Assembly: GCA_902826795.1 (NCBI GenBank)
Contig: CADEGD010000030.1
Span: forward strand, 1,058-44,476
Direction: 5' to 3'
Origin: an uncultured Acidobacteriota bacterium
Lineage (GTDB): Bacteria; Acidobacteriota; Blastocatellia; Pyrinomonadales; Pyrinomonadaceae
DNA: 43,419 nucleotides
In this document: positions 17,138 to 25,533 of the stretch, in pieces
Position numbering within the stretch: the first letter of the stretch is position 1
Layout of the letters: every line of letters starts with the position of its first letter
The notes under the pieces: model-generated
The model's database searches: none
What the model saw: only the letters and a program-made list of their open reading frames with translations
What the model was told of the DNA's origin: nothing
Program-made: the position numbers and the translations under genes

Positions 17138-18600
17138 GATTCGCGGGCGGCGATGATCGAATTCTCGGCGTTCTTTGCGATCAACTCCGCCGTCAGCAGC
17201 GGGCTTTCGAGCGTTTGGTGTGCCCATTCGTTCGGTACGAGTACGAGCACCGTCTCACCGTTTCGCCGCCTTATCTCGTTCAATATTTCCGCCGGCGAAT
17301 AGAGTTTCATCTGCTTACCGTCGGGCCCGCGAAGCAATCTTCCCGCGGCGTAGAACTCAGCGTTATGCGAGATCGCGTGCTGGCTTAGAACTTCGGCTTT
17401 GTCGAATCCGCGCGCGTTTGCCTCGGCGATCAGGCGCTTGACCGAATCGTCATCGGCATATCGCGGTACCGCCGTGAAAAGCAGTACGACCACGACCGCG
17501 AATGTTACTCCCGCCAATCCGACCGTCATCGTTACACGCCTCCGTTTATTGCCGATCCAACGCGATACACACAGGGCCGAGATGATCAGGCATGGCGGGA
17601 GGGCGGGCAAGATGTAGCCCGGCAGTTTGGAACCGGAAAACGAAAAGAACACGAGCGGGACGAGCAGCCACGCGAATGAGAACAACACCAGCGAGCGAAC
17701 GTCGTCTGCTTCGTCAACCTTTCCAACCGCGGTCTTAATTCCACGCCATGTTCCCGCAAAAAAGAACGGTATCCACGGGATCGTCATCAGCGGCAGCACC
17801 CATAGGAAGAAGTAAAACGGCTGCGGATGGAAATATTTGTTCGACGTGTATCGCTGAAAGTGATGCTGGATGAAGAATTCGTCGATGAACTTCCAGCCGT
17901 TTGTCAGATACATCGGCAAGTACCACGCCGACGCGACGACGGCAGCTAACAAAGTTCCCCAAACAATGCTTACCAGCAAAGTCGTCTTCGGCCATTTCCA
18001 CGAAAGCAGGTGATAGAAAGTGACGATCGCAAACGGGAATACGATCCCAACGAGGCCTTTTGCAAGCAGTGCTAAGCCGATGAAAAAATAAAACCCGACG
18101 AGCGAAAGCGTCGAACCTTTACGTTCCCAAAGCCAATAGCTGACGAGCGATGCGGTGATTGGAAAGGTGAGGATGATGTCGAAGCTTGCACCGCGGGCGA
18201 ATACGATAACGCCGATCGAAGATGCAGCGATGATCGCAAGTAGATTCGAGATACGGATGATGCCGTCTCGCGATTCAACCGATCTGCCAAGGAACCAGAG
18301 GCTCAGGATCGTGCCTAGGCCGAACAGGGCCGATCCGAAGCGTGCCGCAAATTCATTCACGCCGAACAGATGATACGACGATATCTGTAGCCAGTATAAA
18401 AGCGCCGGTTTCTCGAACCAATCAAACCCGCCAAGGGTCGGCGTGATCCAGTCACCCGCCTGCCACATCTCACGCGCGACCTGGGCATAGCGCGGCTCGT
18501 CCGGGCCGACGAGAGGGATCGTTAAGCCGAAGAGATATACCGCGACGATCACTATTGCCGCTATCCAGAACCACTTGGTTTTCGAGCCTTCCTTTGTCAT
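17128..18600 (-). CDS. GT39/ArnT-like membrane glycosyltransferase
   Basis: A 490-residue polytopic membrane protein with about eleven to thirteen hydrophobic helices. The first periplasmic loop carries GPDEPRYAQVAREM, the acidic catalytic motif of the protein O-mannosyltransferase/ArnT superfamily, followed by the WFEKPALLYWLQ motif. Such enzymes move a sugar from a polyprenyl-phosphate donor onto lipid A, proteins or glycans on the outer face of the inner membrane. The frame is open to 18645, but the ATG at 18600 (MTKEGSKTKWFW) leaves a sensible 58-base gap to the divergent oxidoreductase and starts just before the first helix. Donor and acceptor are unknown. Confidence 0.88.
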   Translation of the reverse strand: MTKEGSKTKWFWIAAIVIVAVYLFGLTIPLVGPDEPRYAQVAREMWQAGDWITPTLGGFDWFEKPALLYWLQISSYHLFGVNEFAARFGSALFGLGTILSLWFLGRSVESRDGIIRISNLLAIIAASSIGVIVFARGASFDIILTFPITASLVSYWLWERKGSTLSLVGFYFFIGLALLAKGLVGIVFPFAIVTFYHLLSWKWPKTTLLVSIVWGTLLAAVVASAWYLPMYLTNGWKFIDEFFIQHHFQRYTSNKYFHPQPFYFFLWVLPLMTIPWIPFFFAGTWRGIKTAVGKVDEADDVRSLVLFSFAWLLVPLVFFSFSGSKLPGYILPALPPCLIISALCVSRWIGNKRRRVTMTVGLAGVTFAVVVVLLFTAVPRYADDDSVKRLIAEANARGFDKAEVLSQHAISHNAEFYAAGRLLRGPDGKQMKLYSPAEILNEIRRRNGETVLVLVPNEWAHQTLESPLLTAELIAKNAENSIIAARESQP

Positions 18601-18658
18601 TTCTCGGCCTATCAACCAAAATGATAAGTATTGCTGAAAAGGCACTTAGGTTCAAACA

Positions 18659-19654
18659 ATGACCGAAACCACCAAGCTCAGAACGGCCGCGATCGGGGTA
18701 GGAAGCCTCGGCCGCCATCATGCTCGAAACTACGCTGAATTTGCCCGGGAAGGTCACATCGAGTTCATCGGCGCGTGCGATTCGAACGCAGAGACCGTCG
18801 CGCAGGTCGCAGCCGATAATGGCTCCGCGTCATTCACCGATTGGCGCGAATTGCTCGACAAGGTTGATATCGTGTCGATCGCTACGCCGACCGAGACACA
18901 CTGCGAGATCGCGTGTGCGTTCCTCGAGAAGGGAATTCACGTGCTCGTCGAAAAGCCGATCGCGTTGACGTTGGATGAGGCGGACAAGATGATCGCGGTT
19001 GCTGCGTCTTCCGGTGCGAAATTGATGGTCGGGCAGCTTGAAAGATTTAACCCGGCGATGGTCGCGCTTAGGCTGCACGTCAACAATCCGCTCTATTTCG
19101 AGATCCACCGCGTGTCGCCCTTCCCGAACCGTTCGCTCGATGTGGACGTCGTGCTCGACGTGATGATCCACGACCTTGACGCGATCCAATGGCTTGTTGG
19201 GGAAGATGTGAAGGTAAGTGAGATTCGGGCCGTTGGGATTCCGGTTATTTCGGATAAGGTCGACGCCGCCAACGCCCGTATCGAGTTCGAGAACGGAGCC
19301 GTCGCAAACATCACCGCCTCACGCATCGGCACCGAAAAGATTCGCAAAACGCGTTTCTATCAAACGAACTCGTACGTCGTGCTCGATTACGCGACGAAGT
19401 TTGCATCGCTAACGTCGCTCAACCCCGACGCCGCTCATCCGCTGCTTGGAATTTCGATAAATCGATTAGAGATCGATGATGTCGAGCCGCTTAGAGCCGA
19501 GATCACTTCTTTTCTTGATGCGATTGAGAATGATGCGATTCCGCCCGTGACCGGCGAAGATGGGCGTCGTGCTCTAGCTTTGGCCGTCGGCGTCCTAGAG
19601 AAGATCGACGCTCACATGAATCGATTGGAGCGGCAAGCATCCCTGCTTGCCTGA
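18659..19654 (+). CDS. Gfo/Idh/MocA-family oxidoreductase
   Basis: A 331-residue NAD(P)-dependent dehydrogenase. The Rossmann nucleotide site is at the N-terminus (AAIGVGSLGRHHARNY), the conserved EKPIALT motif at about residues 99-105, and the C-terminal substrate domain contains DVMIHDLDAIQWL. Members oxidise or reduce sugars and sugar nucleotides. The HDLDAI form resembles enzymes acting on UDP-GlcNAc-type substrates in lipid A-related loci, but this is inference. The gene is divergent from the GT39 gene. The last ten or so codons (LERQASLLA) and the TGA stop lie inside a REPIN-like repeat (19625-19762), so the native C-terminus has been replaced or extended by repeat sequence. Confidence 0.9.
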   Translation: MTETTKLRTAAIGVGSLGRHHARNYAEFAREGHIEFIGACDSNAETVAQVAADNGSASFTDWRELLDKVDIVSIATPTETHCEIACAFLEKGIHVLVEKPIALTLDEADKMIAVAASSGAKLMVGQLERFNPAMVALRLHVNNPLYFEIHRVSPFPNRSLDVDVVLDVMIHDLDAIQWLVGEDVKVSEIRAVGIPVISDKVDAANARIEFENGAVANITASRIGTEKIRKTRFYQTNSYVVLDYATKFASLTSLNPDAAHPLLGISINRLEIDDVEPLRAEITSFLDAIENDAIPPVTGEDGRRALALAVGVLEKIDAHMNRLERQASLLA

Positions 19655-19762
19655 GCGCACGCGAACACGCATGTGACCACGTATCAAGCGAATGTTACCG
19701 CAGTCACGGACGCTGCCGCTCCAGTCTTGTTTGGGCAAGCAAGGATGCTTGCCGCTCCAGTC
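19625..19762. repeat. REPIN-like repeat, copy 1
   Basis: Two inverted hairpin ends, GGCAAGCATCCCTGCTTGCC (19632-19651) and its near-reverse complement (19734-19753), are bounded by GGAGCG and CGCTCC. The interior segment 19671-19713 matches copy 2 at 37 of 43 positions and contains its own short inverted repeat GTGAC/GTCAC. The left end encodes the C-terminus and stop of the oxidoreductase; the right end abuts the stop of the convergent 148-residue gene. Confidence 0.85.
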
Positions 19763-20209
19763 CTATGCCGCCGCTTCGTTCGCTTGGCCGCCCATCTGCT
19801 CGGCCATCGATTTCAGCCACTCCTGAGTCTTTTTAAGTTTCTCGGCGCCGTTTGGACGATCAAGAATCACCTTTTCAAGGTGGTAAAACGCCTTCGGTTC
19901 TTGCCACATTTCGCGAAGCTCGGCGAGATACGGCTCAACCTTCGCAAACACCATCACGTGTTCGCCGACCGTGTCATTGAACATTTCGGCGTCGATCGCA
20001 CCATGATTAACGAACGATGCGGCCATGTCCCAATATGACGAGACCATGCGAAGATAGCCGCCCACCTCCGGGTTCATCATAGTGGTCATGTAATCTTGGG
20101 CGCTGGTCGGGTTGAACGTAAAGAACCAATCGCGGGCCTTGCGCATCGTCGCCTCGCGGCGAAGGTCATACAACTTCAAGATCAAGTCTGCTGACTCTAC
20201 TTTGCTCAT
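19763..20209 (-). CDS. Hypothetical helical protein, 148 residues
   Basis: A soluble, probably all-helical protein rich in Met, Trp and charged residues (RREATMRKARDWFFTFNP near residue 20, YWDMAASFVNHGAIDAEMFND in the middle). There is no signal peptide or membrane helix. The pattern loosely recalls small DUF4760-like proteins, but I cannot assign a family with confidence and do not propose a function. The ATG at 20209 is preceded by GGAGG(T) about 8 bases upstream (cctcc at 20220-20224). The gene lies exactly between two REPIN-like elements, its stop touching copy 1 and its promoter region bordering copy 2. Confidence 0.75.
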   Translation of the reverse strand: MSKVESADLILKLYDLRREATMRKARDWFFTFNPTSAQDYMTTMMNPEVGGYLRMVSSYWDMAASFVNHGAIDAEMFNDTVGEHVMVFAKVEPYLAELREMWQEPKAFYHLEKVILDRPNGAEKLKKTQEWLKSMAEQMGGQANEAAA

Positions 20210-20263
20210 AAGAATAAAACCTCCAATGAATTTAGGACGTTGCTGAGTCTACATCTATTAAAC

Positions 20264-20423
20264 CGGAGCGGCAAGCATCGACTGGAGCCGCCAAGACTGG
20301 AGTGGCAAGCATCCTTGCTTGCCTGAGCCGCGGGCGGACGCGATGTGACCACGAAACCCGCAAATGTTACCGTAGTCACGGACGCGTCGCGTCCGGGCAA
20401 GCAGGATGCTTGCCGCTCCAGTC
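20264..20423. repeat. REPIN-like repeat, copy 2, with an extra partial end
   Basis: The composite has hairpin ends GGCAAGCATCCTTGCTTGCC (20304-20323) and GGCAAGCAGGATGCTTGCC (20396-20414). The conserved interior is 20343-20385. It is preceded by a truncated end (GGAGCGGCAAGCATCG at 20264-20279) and a CTGGAGCCGCCAA fragment, as if units had been inserted or recombined next to each other. The right end supplies an in-frame ATG (20406) that is not the likely start of the following hydrolase. Confidence 0.85.
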
Positions 20424-20441
20424 AGCTTGTTGCGCCAGTCG

Positions 20442-21569
20442 ATGAACGAAAAGATCTCAGCATTCCTCTCCGAACGTATTGCCGCCAATGATTTCCCGTC
20501 GGCTGTTTATCTCGTCGCCGAGAAGGGCGAGATCGTCTATCACGATGCGTTGGGGAACGCGGTTGTAACACCTGAGGTCATTCCCGCGAGGCTGGATACG
20601 ATCTATGATCTCGCGAGTTTGACGAAGCCACTGGTGACGGGATTGTTAATGGTTCGGCGGATCGAAAGCGGGCACGTGGAAATGGACGTGCCTATATGCG
20701 AACAACGTTTCTCCTTTCGCAATTCGCCGCTAGCCGATCTCACCATTCGCGAGTTGGCGACGCACACATCCGGGCTTCCAGCATGGCGACCCCTGTATCT
20801 GCTTGCGAAGTCACCCTTAATCAGTGAACTCAAGTTTCTTATCGGACAGCAGGTAGTGCGGCGCGATCTAGGAGTCGAATACAGTGATCTCAATTTTATT
20901 GCGTTACCGCTGGTGACTGAGCCTATCTGTGACACAACCTTTGGTAGTGAAATTTTCGAACGACTGAAATTAAAAAGAACTTCTTTTAATCCTCGGTCTT
21001 ATGGCTTTCCTCGACGGGAAATCACGGCCAGCGAACTGGGAAACGAGTACGAGAAGCAAACCTGCATCGAGAAAGGTTATCTTCAACCACCCGCTACCGC
21101 AGGCGGTACTGACAAGAGTTCAGCGTTTCGAGATTATCAGATCTGGGGCGAGGTTCATGATGGGAATGCGTACTTCATGGGCGGGGTCGCGGGACACGCG
21201 GGGTTGTTTTCGACTGCCGAAGAGGTGTTCAAGATCGCGCTTCAGTTTCTGCCGCAGTATACGAGCCTATTGAAACCCGAGACGTGCGACTTGTTTCGCA
21301 CGAATTTCACGAAAGGGATGAACGAAGACCGGTCGTTCGCGTTTCAGCTTGCGTCGACCAAAGACTCGACGGCGGGGACATCTATGTCGCCTGAAAGCTT
21401 TGGGCACAACGGATTCACCGGGACCTCGCTCTGGATCGACCCCGTCAAGGATCGCATTTTCATCCTCCTCACCAACCGTACTCACAACCACCCGCTGCCG
21501 TTCGTCAATATCAACTCCGTCCGTCGCCGCTTCCACGACATCGCGATCGAAGAACTTGATCGAAACTGA
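20442..21569 (+). CDS. Beta-lactamase-family serine hydrolase
   Basis: A 375-residue class C beta-lactamase / DD-peptidase-like hydrolase. The nucleophile motif is S59-L-T-K62, the second motif Y146-S-D is a variant of YXN, and the third is H321-N-G-F-T-G. No signal peptide is visible, which suggests a cytoplasmic esterase or peptidase rather than a secreted beta-lactamase; the substrate is unknown. The frame is open to 20406, but those first 12 codons (MLAAPVS...) are repeat sequence, so I use ATG at 20442. No clear ribosome-binding site is seen. Around residues 214-222 the sequence PPATAGGTD is encoded by a palindrome (21095-21108) and looks like a repeat-derived loop insertion. Confidence 0.88.
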   Translation: MNEKISAFLSERIAANDFPSAVYLVAEKGEIVYHDALGNAVVTPEVIPARLDTIYDLASLTKPLVTGLLMVRRIESGHVEMDVPICEQRFSFRNSPLADLTIRELATHTSGLPAWRPLYLLAKSPLISELKFLIGQQVVRRDLGVEYSDLNFIALPLVTEPICDTTFGSEIFERLKLKRTSFNPRSYGFPRREITASELGNEYEKQTCIEKGYLQPPATAGGTDKSSAFRDYQIWGEVHDGNAYFMGGVAGHAGLFSTAEEVFKIALQFLPQYTSLLKPETCDLFRTNFTKGMNEDRSFAFQLASTKDSTAGTSMSPESFGHNGFTGTSLWIDPVKDRIFILLTNRTHNHPLPFVNINSVRRRFHDIAIEELDRN

Positions 21570-21647
21570 AAACTATCAACTACCAGACTGATAACTGTTA
21601 AAAATTTATCTGACAGTTGTTAGTTAGCAGTTGTTAGTTCATAGTTT
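21570..21647. repeat. Imperfect inverted repeat between hydrolase and chromate transporter
   Basis: Directly after the hydrolase stop, AAACTATCAACTACCAG... (from 21570) is followed by a near-reverse complement ending ...GTTAGTTCATAGTTT (21647). The sequence also contains the direct repeats GTTGTTAGTT. It can fold into a long AT-rich stem. It may slow or end transcription, but there is no GC-rich stem with a U-tract, so terminator function is uncertain. Confidence 0.5.
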
Positions 21648-21654
21648 CGGATTG

Positions 21655-22905
21655 ATGGCAGATCAGGTTGACGATCAGACACCGCCGTTTAGCGATGCGC
21701 TGAAATTCTGGATCAAGCTCGGTTTCATCTCGTTCGGCGGGCCGGCGGGGCAGATCGCTATCATGCACAAGGAGCTGGTCGAGAGAAGAGGTTGGATCTC
21801 CGAAGAAAAGTTTCTGCATGCACTGAATTTCTGTATGCTGCTGCCGGGGCCGGAGGCTCAGCAGCTTGCGGCTTATAACGGCTGGCGGCTTCACGGGATC
21901 AAAGGCGGGATCGCGGCCGGGGCGTTTTTCGTCATTCCCTCGATCTTTTTTCTTCTCGCTCTTTCGTACGTCTACGCAAGATACGGACACGTCAACGAGA
22001 TCGTCGCCGTGCTTAACGGGTTCAAGCCGATAGTGGTCGCGATCGTCGTGGAGGCGATCTTCAAGATAGGGAAGCGGTCGCTGAAACTGCCGGTTCATTT
22101 CGTAATCGCCGCGTTATCTTTCGTGGCGGTTCAGTTTCTGCATCTCCCATTTCCGCTAATCGTGATCGCGGCATTGGTATTCGGACTCGTTTGGAGCCGA
22201 AACGAGCCGACTGATGTATCATCCTCGGTTCCGAGTCGAAATCGCGGATACGTCTTGAAGGTGATAGCCGTATGTGCATTGCTTTGGATCGTTCCATTCG
22301 TCGCCGTCATCGCGATCTTCGGATTCGACAACATCGCCACAAAGCTCTACCTCTTTTTCACACAGGCCTCGTTCGTCACGTTCGGCGGCGCCTACGCCGT
22401 GCTTGCGTATGTCAATCAGGCGGCGGTTTCGGCTGGTTGGATAACGGCGGCTCAAGCAGTCGATGGGCTTGCCCTGGCCGAGACAACGCCGGGGCCGCTG
22501 ATAATGGTGCTGCAATTTATCGGATTTATGACCGGCTGGCAGAATTCGGGAACTTTCGATCAAACCGCCTTCGCCATCATCTGTGCCCTCCTTGTCACGT
22601 TCGTTACGTTCCTGCCTTCATTTCTTTTCGTCTTTTGCGGAGCTCCGTACGTCGAAAGACTACAGGGGAATAAGCGTTTGAGCGGGGCGTTAACGTTCGT
22701 TACGTCGGCGGTAGTCGGCGTCATCCTTAACCTTTCAATCGTTTTCGGCTCGGCGGTTTTTATCGGAGGGCAGGGCATCAGTTGGTTCGGGATCGGGCTG
22801 TCGGCGGCGGCATTCGGAGCGTTATATTTTCTAAAGGCCGACGTGCTGCTAGTCGTTATTGCCGGTGGACTCATCGGGCTCGGGAAATACCTGCTTATCG
22901 GTTAA
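21655..22905 (+). CDS. chrA: Chromate transporter, two-domain type
   Basis: A 416-residue membrane protein with two homologous CHR halves. The N-terminal half has [16 protein letters not shown] and [12 protein letters not shown]; the C-terminal half has [15 protein letters not shown] and [13 protein letters not shown]. The paired FGG and PGP motifs define the long-chain CHR family, which exports chromate (and perhaps sulfate) from the cytoplasm. About ten to twelve membrane helices are predicted. I chose ATG at 21655 over the TTG at 21631 because the extra codons are repeat sequence. No reductase or regulator of chromate resistance adjoins it, although an FMN reductase of a group that can act on chromate lies at 8.9 kb. 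Confidence 0.92.
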   Translation: MADQVDDQTPPFSDALKFWIKLGFISFGGPAGQIAIMHKELVERRGWISEEKFLHALNFCMLLPGPEAQQLAAYNGWRLHGIKGGIAAGAFFVIPSIFFLLALSYVYARYGHVNEIVAVLNGFKPIVVAIVVEAIFKIGKRSLKLPVHFVIAALSFVAVQFLHLPFPLIVIAALVFGLVWSRNEPTDVSSSVPSRNRGYVLKVIAVCALLWIVPFVAVIAIFGFDNIATKLYLFFTQASFVTFGGAYAVLAYVNQAAVSAGWITAAQAVDGLALAETTPGPLIMVLQFIGFMTGWQNSGTFDQTAFAIICALLVTFVTFLPSFLFVFCGAPYVERLQGNKRLSGALTFVTSAVVGVILNLSIVFGSAVFIGGQGISWFGIGLSAAAFGALYFLKADVLLVVIAGGLIGLGKYLLIG

Positions 22906-22939
22906 AAATCGTTGGCATCTAACGATTTAGGTTTATAAT
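22906..22939 (+). promoter_or_regulatory. Promoter with overlapping inverted repeat before the first VWFA gene
   Basis: A perfect -10 TATAAT (22934-22939) is spaced 16 bp from a -35 TTGGCA (22912-22917), 46 bases before the VWFA start. An 8-bp inverted repeat AAATCGTT/AACGATTT (22906-22913 and 22921-22928, 7-nt loop) overlaps the -35 and spacer. It could be an operator for this promoter or a weak hairpin at the end of chrA, whose stop is directly adjacent. Confidence 0.6.
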
Positions 22940-22985
22940 CAAAGTTCGAGCTTTCCCCAAAGTCTATCTAAACGGAGATTTTTCG

Positions 22986-24230
22986 ATGAAAAGGTTCGCC
23001 TTCTCGTTCGTTTTATTGGGGATAGTTTCGGCAGCCACGTTCGCACAGGGCGACCGTTCCACGCGTACTCGCGTCGCGACAACTCCGACGCCCAAAGTCC
23101 CGACAATTCAAAACGACACCGCGCGGCCTCAAAGCGAGCGCCGGCCGCCCGTCTTTGCGACGCCCAATGGCGGCCGCCCGACGGCAACGCCGACCCCGGG
23201 CTCGAACGGTAACGTCATCGGTGACAGCGACGAAGAGATCAAGGTCGAAACGAATCTCGTTACGATGCCTGTCTCCGTGCTCGACCGTGACGGCAGGTTC
23301 GTCAGCGGACTTTACCAGCGAGATTTCGAGATCTTCGAAAACGGCGTGAAACAGAAGATCGAACATTTTCAATCGGTCGAACAGCCGTTCACGGTCATTC
23401 TGATGATCGACGTTAGCCCGTCGACTCAGTTCCGCATTGACGAGATCCAGAATGCTGCGATCAGTTTTGTCGATCAGCTCAGGCCCGCAGATCGCGTGAT
23501 GGTAATCGCATTTGACGAATCCGTCAGGGTTTTGAGCGAGCCGACAAACAATCGTAATCAGCTTCGAAATGCCATCCGGATGGCCCAGTTTGGGGACGGT
23601 ACGAGTCTTTATGAGGCGGTCGACAACGCCCTGAATCGGCAGCTTGCCAAGATCCAAGGACGCAAGGCGGTCGTTCTATTCACTGACGGAGTCGATACGA
23701 CCTCCCGTCGGGCGAATTATCAAAGCACTATCGCAGATGTGGAAGAGGCGGATGCTTTGGTTTATCCGATCCGCTACAACACTCAGCGTGGCGGATGGGC
23801 CGGCGGTGGCGGCGGAAACACTGGCGGCAGCATGGGCAATCCCCGGAATAGACGCCGTGGCATCGGCTGGGGCGGCATGATCGGGATAATCCTTGGCGGG
23901 CAGCTGCCACCTGTCTACGGCGGCGGAGGCGGGTCGGCTGGGACAAGCGCGAGCGAATACGAAACAGGTCGTCAATACCTTGATGAACTGGCGCTGAAAA
24001 GCGGCGGACGCAAGTTTGACGCGGATTCTAGCACCAGCCTTGACTCCGCATTTGCCGGAATCGCCGAAGAACTGCGGCGGCAGTATTCCGTCGGTTATTA
24101 TCCTGATACGACTGGCCAAAAAGGCGAGCGGCGGCAGATCAAAGTTCGCGTGATGAAGCCGGGCTTGGTTGTACGGGCCAAGAACAGTTACGTCGTTGGA
24201 GCGACCGACAATCGGCAAGCCGGCACATGA
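22986..24230 (+). CDS. Secreted VWFA-domain protein (acidobacterial type), first of tandem pair
   Basis: A 414-residue protein with a signal peptide (about 1-20, cleavage near TFAQ), a Thr/Pro-rich linker (23-75) and the VWFA-related domain common in Acidobacteriota. An Ig-like lead region (LVTMPVSVLDRDGRFVSGL...) precedes the VWFA fold. The metal-ion site is complete: D142-S144-S146 (DVSPS), T206 (GTSLYE) and D234 (FTDGVD). A glycine- and arginine-rich insertion lies at about 265-320. Such proteins are exported and probably bind partners through the metal site; their role is unknown. A GGAG lies upstream of the ATG. A paralogue follows after an intrinsic terminator. Confidence 0.9.
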   Translation: MKRFAFSFVLLGIVSAATFAQGDRSTRTRVATTPTPKVPTIQNDTARPQSERRPPVFATPNGGRPTATPTPGSNGNVIGDSDEEIKVETNLVTMPVSVLDRDGRFVSGLYQRDFEIFENGVKQKIEHFQSVEQPFTVILMIDVSPSTQFRIDEIQNAAISFVDQLRPADRVMVIAFDESVRVLSEPTNNRNQLRNAIRMAQFGDGTSLYEAVDNALNRQLAKIQGRKAVVLFTDGVDTTSRRANYQSTIADVEEADALVYPIRYNTQRGGWAGGGGGNTGGSMGNPRNRRRGIGWGGMIGIILGGQLPPVYGGGGGSAGTSASEYETGRQYLDELALKSGGRKFDADSSTSLDSAFAGIAEELRRQYSVGYYPDTTGQKGERRQIKVRVMKPGLVVRAKNSYVVGATDNRQAGT

Positions 24231-24252
24231 ACCTGGACGCATCAATGTTTAA

Positions 24253-24281
24253 AGCCTGATCCGGCGGCGGGTCAGGCTTTT
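24253..24281 (+). terminator. Intrinsic terminator after the first VWFA gene
   Basis: An 11-bp stem with one wobble (AGCCTGATCCG pairing with CGGGTCAGGCT, 4-nt loop) is followed by TTTT at the 3' side (24278-24281), 22 bases past the stop codon. It separates the two VWFA genes into different transcripts. Confidence 0.85.
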
Positions 24282-24351
24282 ATATTCGGAGCAAATACAT
24301 CTTTTGAATATGCGTTGAGCATCGTAGAATCTGTTTGTCCGGCCTTTTGTT

Positions 24352-25533
24352 ATGCAAGTGATGCTGAAATTCCTCACAATTGCGGCTTTGTGTCTGTTAT
24401 GCAGCTCGATTGTCGTCGCGCAGTCGGGCGGGAAGGGTTCGCCGACGGGCGGAGGGAAGGCCAATGCGAGACCGGCCGCCCCGACACCGACCCCAACTCC
24501 GACTCCCGAGGATGAAGCCGGACCGGTCGACGGCCCCGAGATCGTTGTCGATACGAAACTGGTGACCATCCCAGTTCGAGTGATGGATCGAAAGGGCGGC
24601 TTCGTGCCCGGACTGAAGAAAGAGAATTTTAAGGTTTTCGAGGACGGTGTCGAACAGGAAGTCGCCCTTTTTTCCAACGATTCGAAGCCATTTACGGTGG
24701 CTCTGGTCTTGGATATGAGCTACTCCGCAAAGTTTAAGGCTGCCGATATCCAGAATGCGGCGATCGAGTTTATCGATCAGCTTCGCCCGGAAGATAAGAT
24801 CACCGTCATTTCTTTCGATGCCGACGTACATATACTTTGCGAGCCAACGAGTGACCGAAAGGCGATCTATGCCGCTATCCGGAAAGCGCAGATATCGACC
24901 GGAACAAGCCTCTACGAAGCGGTCGACCTTACGATCAATGAACAACTTCGAAAGATAGAAGGCCGCAAGGCGATGGTGCTTTTTACGGACGGTGTCGATA
25001 CGACCAGCCGACGTTCCAATGATCTAGACAACCTTCGCGATGCGATGGAGATCGACACGATCATTTATCCGATCAGGTACGACACTTTCGCCGATGTACA
25101 GCGGATCAAGAACAATCCGATCCCGCAGGAGATACCGCAGAAACCCGGAACCGCCGGCATTCCGAGGGGTGGAACTCCGCCGATCATTCCGACGAACAGC
25201 AAGTCTCCGTTTCCTTTCCCGATCCCGACCGGAGGAATGGGAACTCCGAGCGATAAGGGAACGACGCCGGAAGAATACGCAAAGGGCGAGGAATATCTTG
25301 ACCAACTTTCGCTGCGAACGGGCGGCAGAATCTATGTTGCTGACACGCTCGGCAATCTTTCAAACGCTTTCTCGAAGATCGCAAGCGAGTTAAGAGAGCT
25401 TTACAGCATCGGATATTATCCGCCCGACGAGAGCAAGGGCGGCAAGGTCAGGAAGATAAAAGTTAAAGTTGACGTGCCTAACGTAGCGGTGAAGGCCCGC
25501 GAGAGCTACGCCGTTGCCGACGCGAAAAAGTGA
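24352..25533 (+). CDS. Secreted VWFA-domain protein (acidobacterial type), second of tandem pair
   Basis: A 393-residue paralogue of the preceding protein with the same order: signal peptide (about 1-24, ending VVAQ), Pro/Thr linker, lead region (LVTIPVRVMDRKGGFVPGL) and VWFA domain. The metal site has D121, S123, S125 (DMSYS), GTSLYE and FTDGVD. A proline-rich insertion (about 255-300) replaces the glycine-rich one of the first copy. The C-terminal motif LYSIGYYPPDE matches QYSVGYYPDTT of the paralogue. A second in-frame ATG at 24361 is also possible. The pair arose by duplication with divergence of the insert; export is clear, function is not. Its stop is immediately adjacent to the convergent glgC stop. 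Confidence 0.9.
   Translation: MQVMLKFLTIAALCLLCSSIVVAQSGGKGSPTGGGKANARPAAPTPTPTPTPEDEAGPVDGPEIVVDTKLVTIPVRVMDRKGGFVPGLKKENFKVFEDGVEQEVALFSNDSKPFTVALVLDMSYSAKFKAADIQNAAIEFIDQLRPEDKITVISFDADVHILCEPTSDRKAIYAAIRKAQISTGTSLYEAVDLTINEQLRKIEGRKAMVLFTDGVDTTSRRSNDLDNLRDAMEIDTIIYPIRYDTFADVQRIKNNPIPQEIPQKPGTAGIPRGGTPPIIPTNSKSPFPFPIPTGGMGTPSDKGTTPEEYAKGEEYLDQLSLRTGGRIYVADTLGNLSNAFSKIASELRELYSIGYYPPDESKGGKVRKIKVKVDVPNVAVKARESYAVADAKK

Noticed and set aside
18601..18645. Longer N-terminus for the GT39 protein
   Set aside because: It would leave only 13 bases to the divergent oxidoreductase start and adds residues not typical before the first helix.
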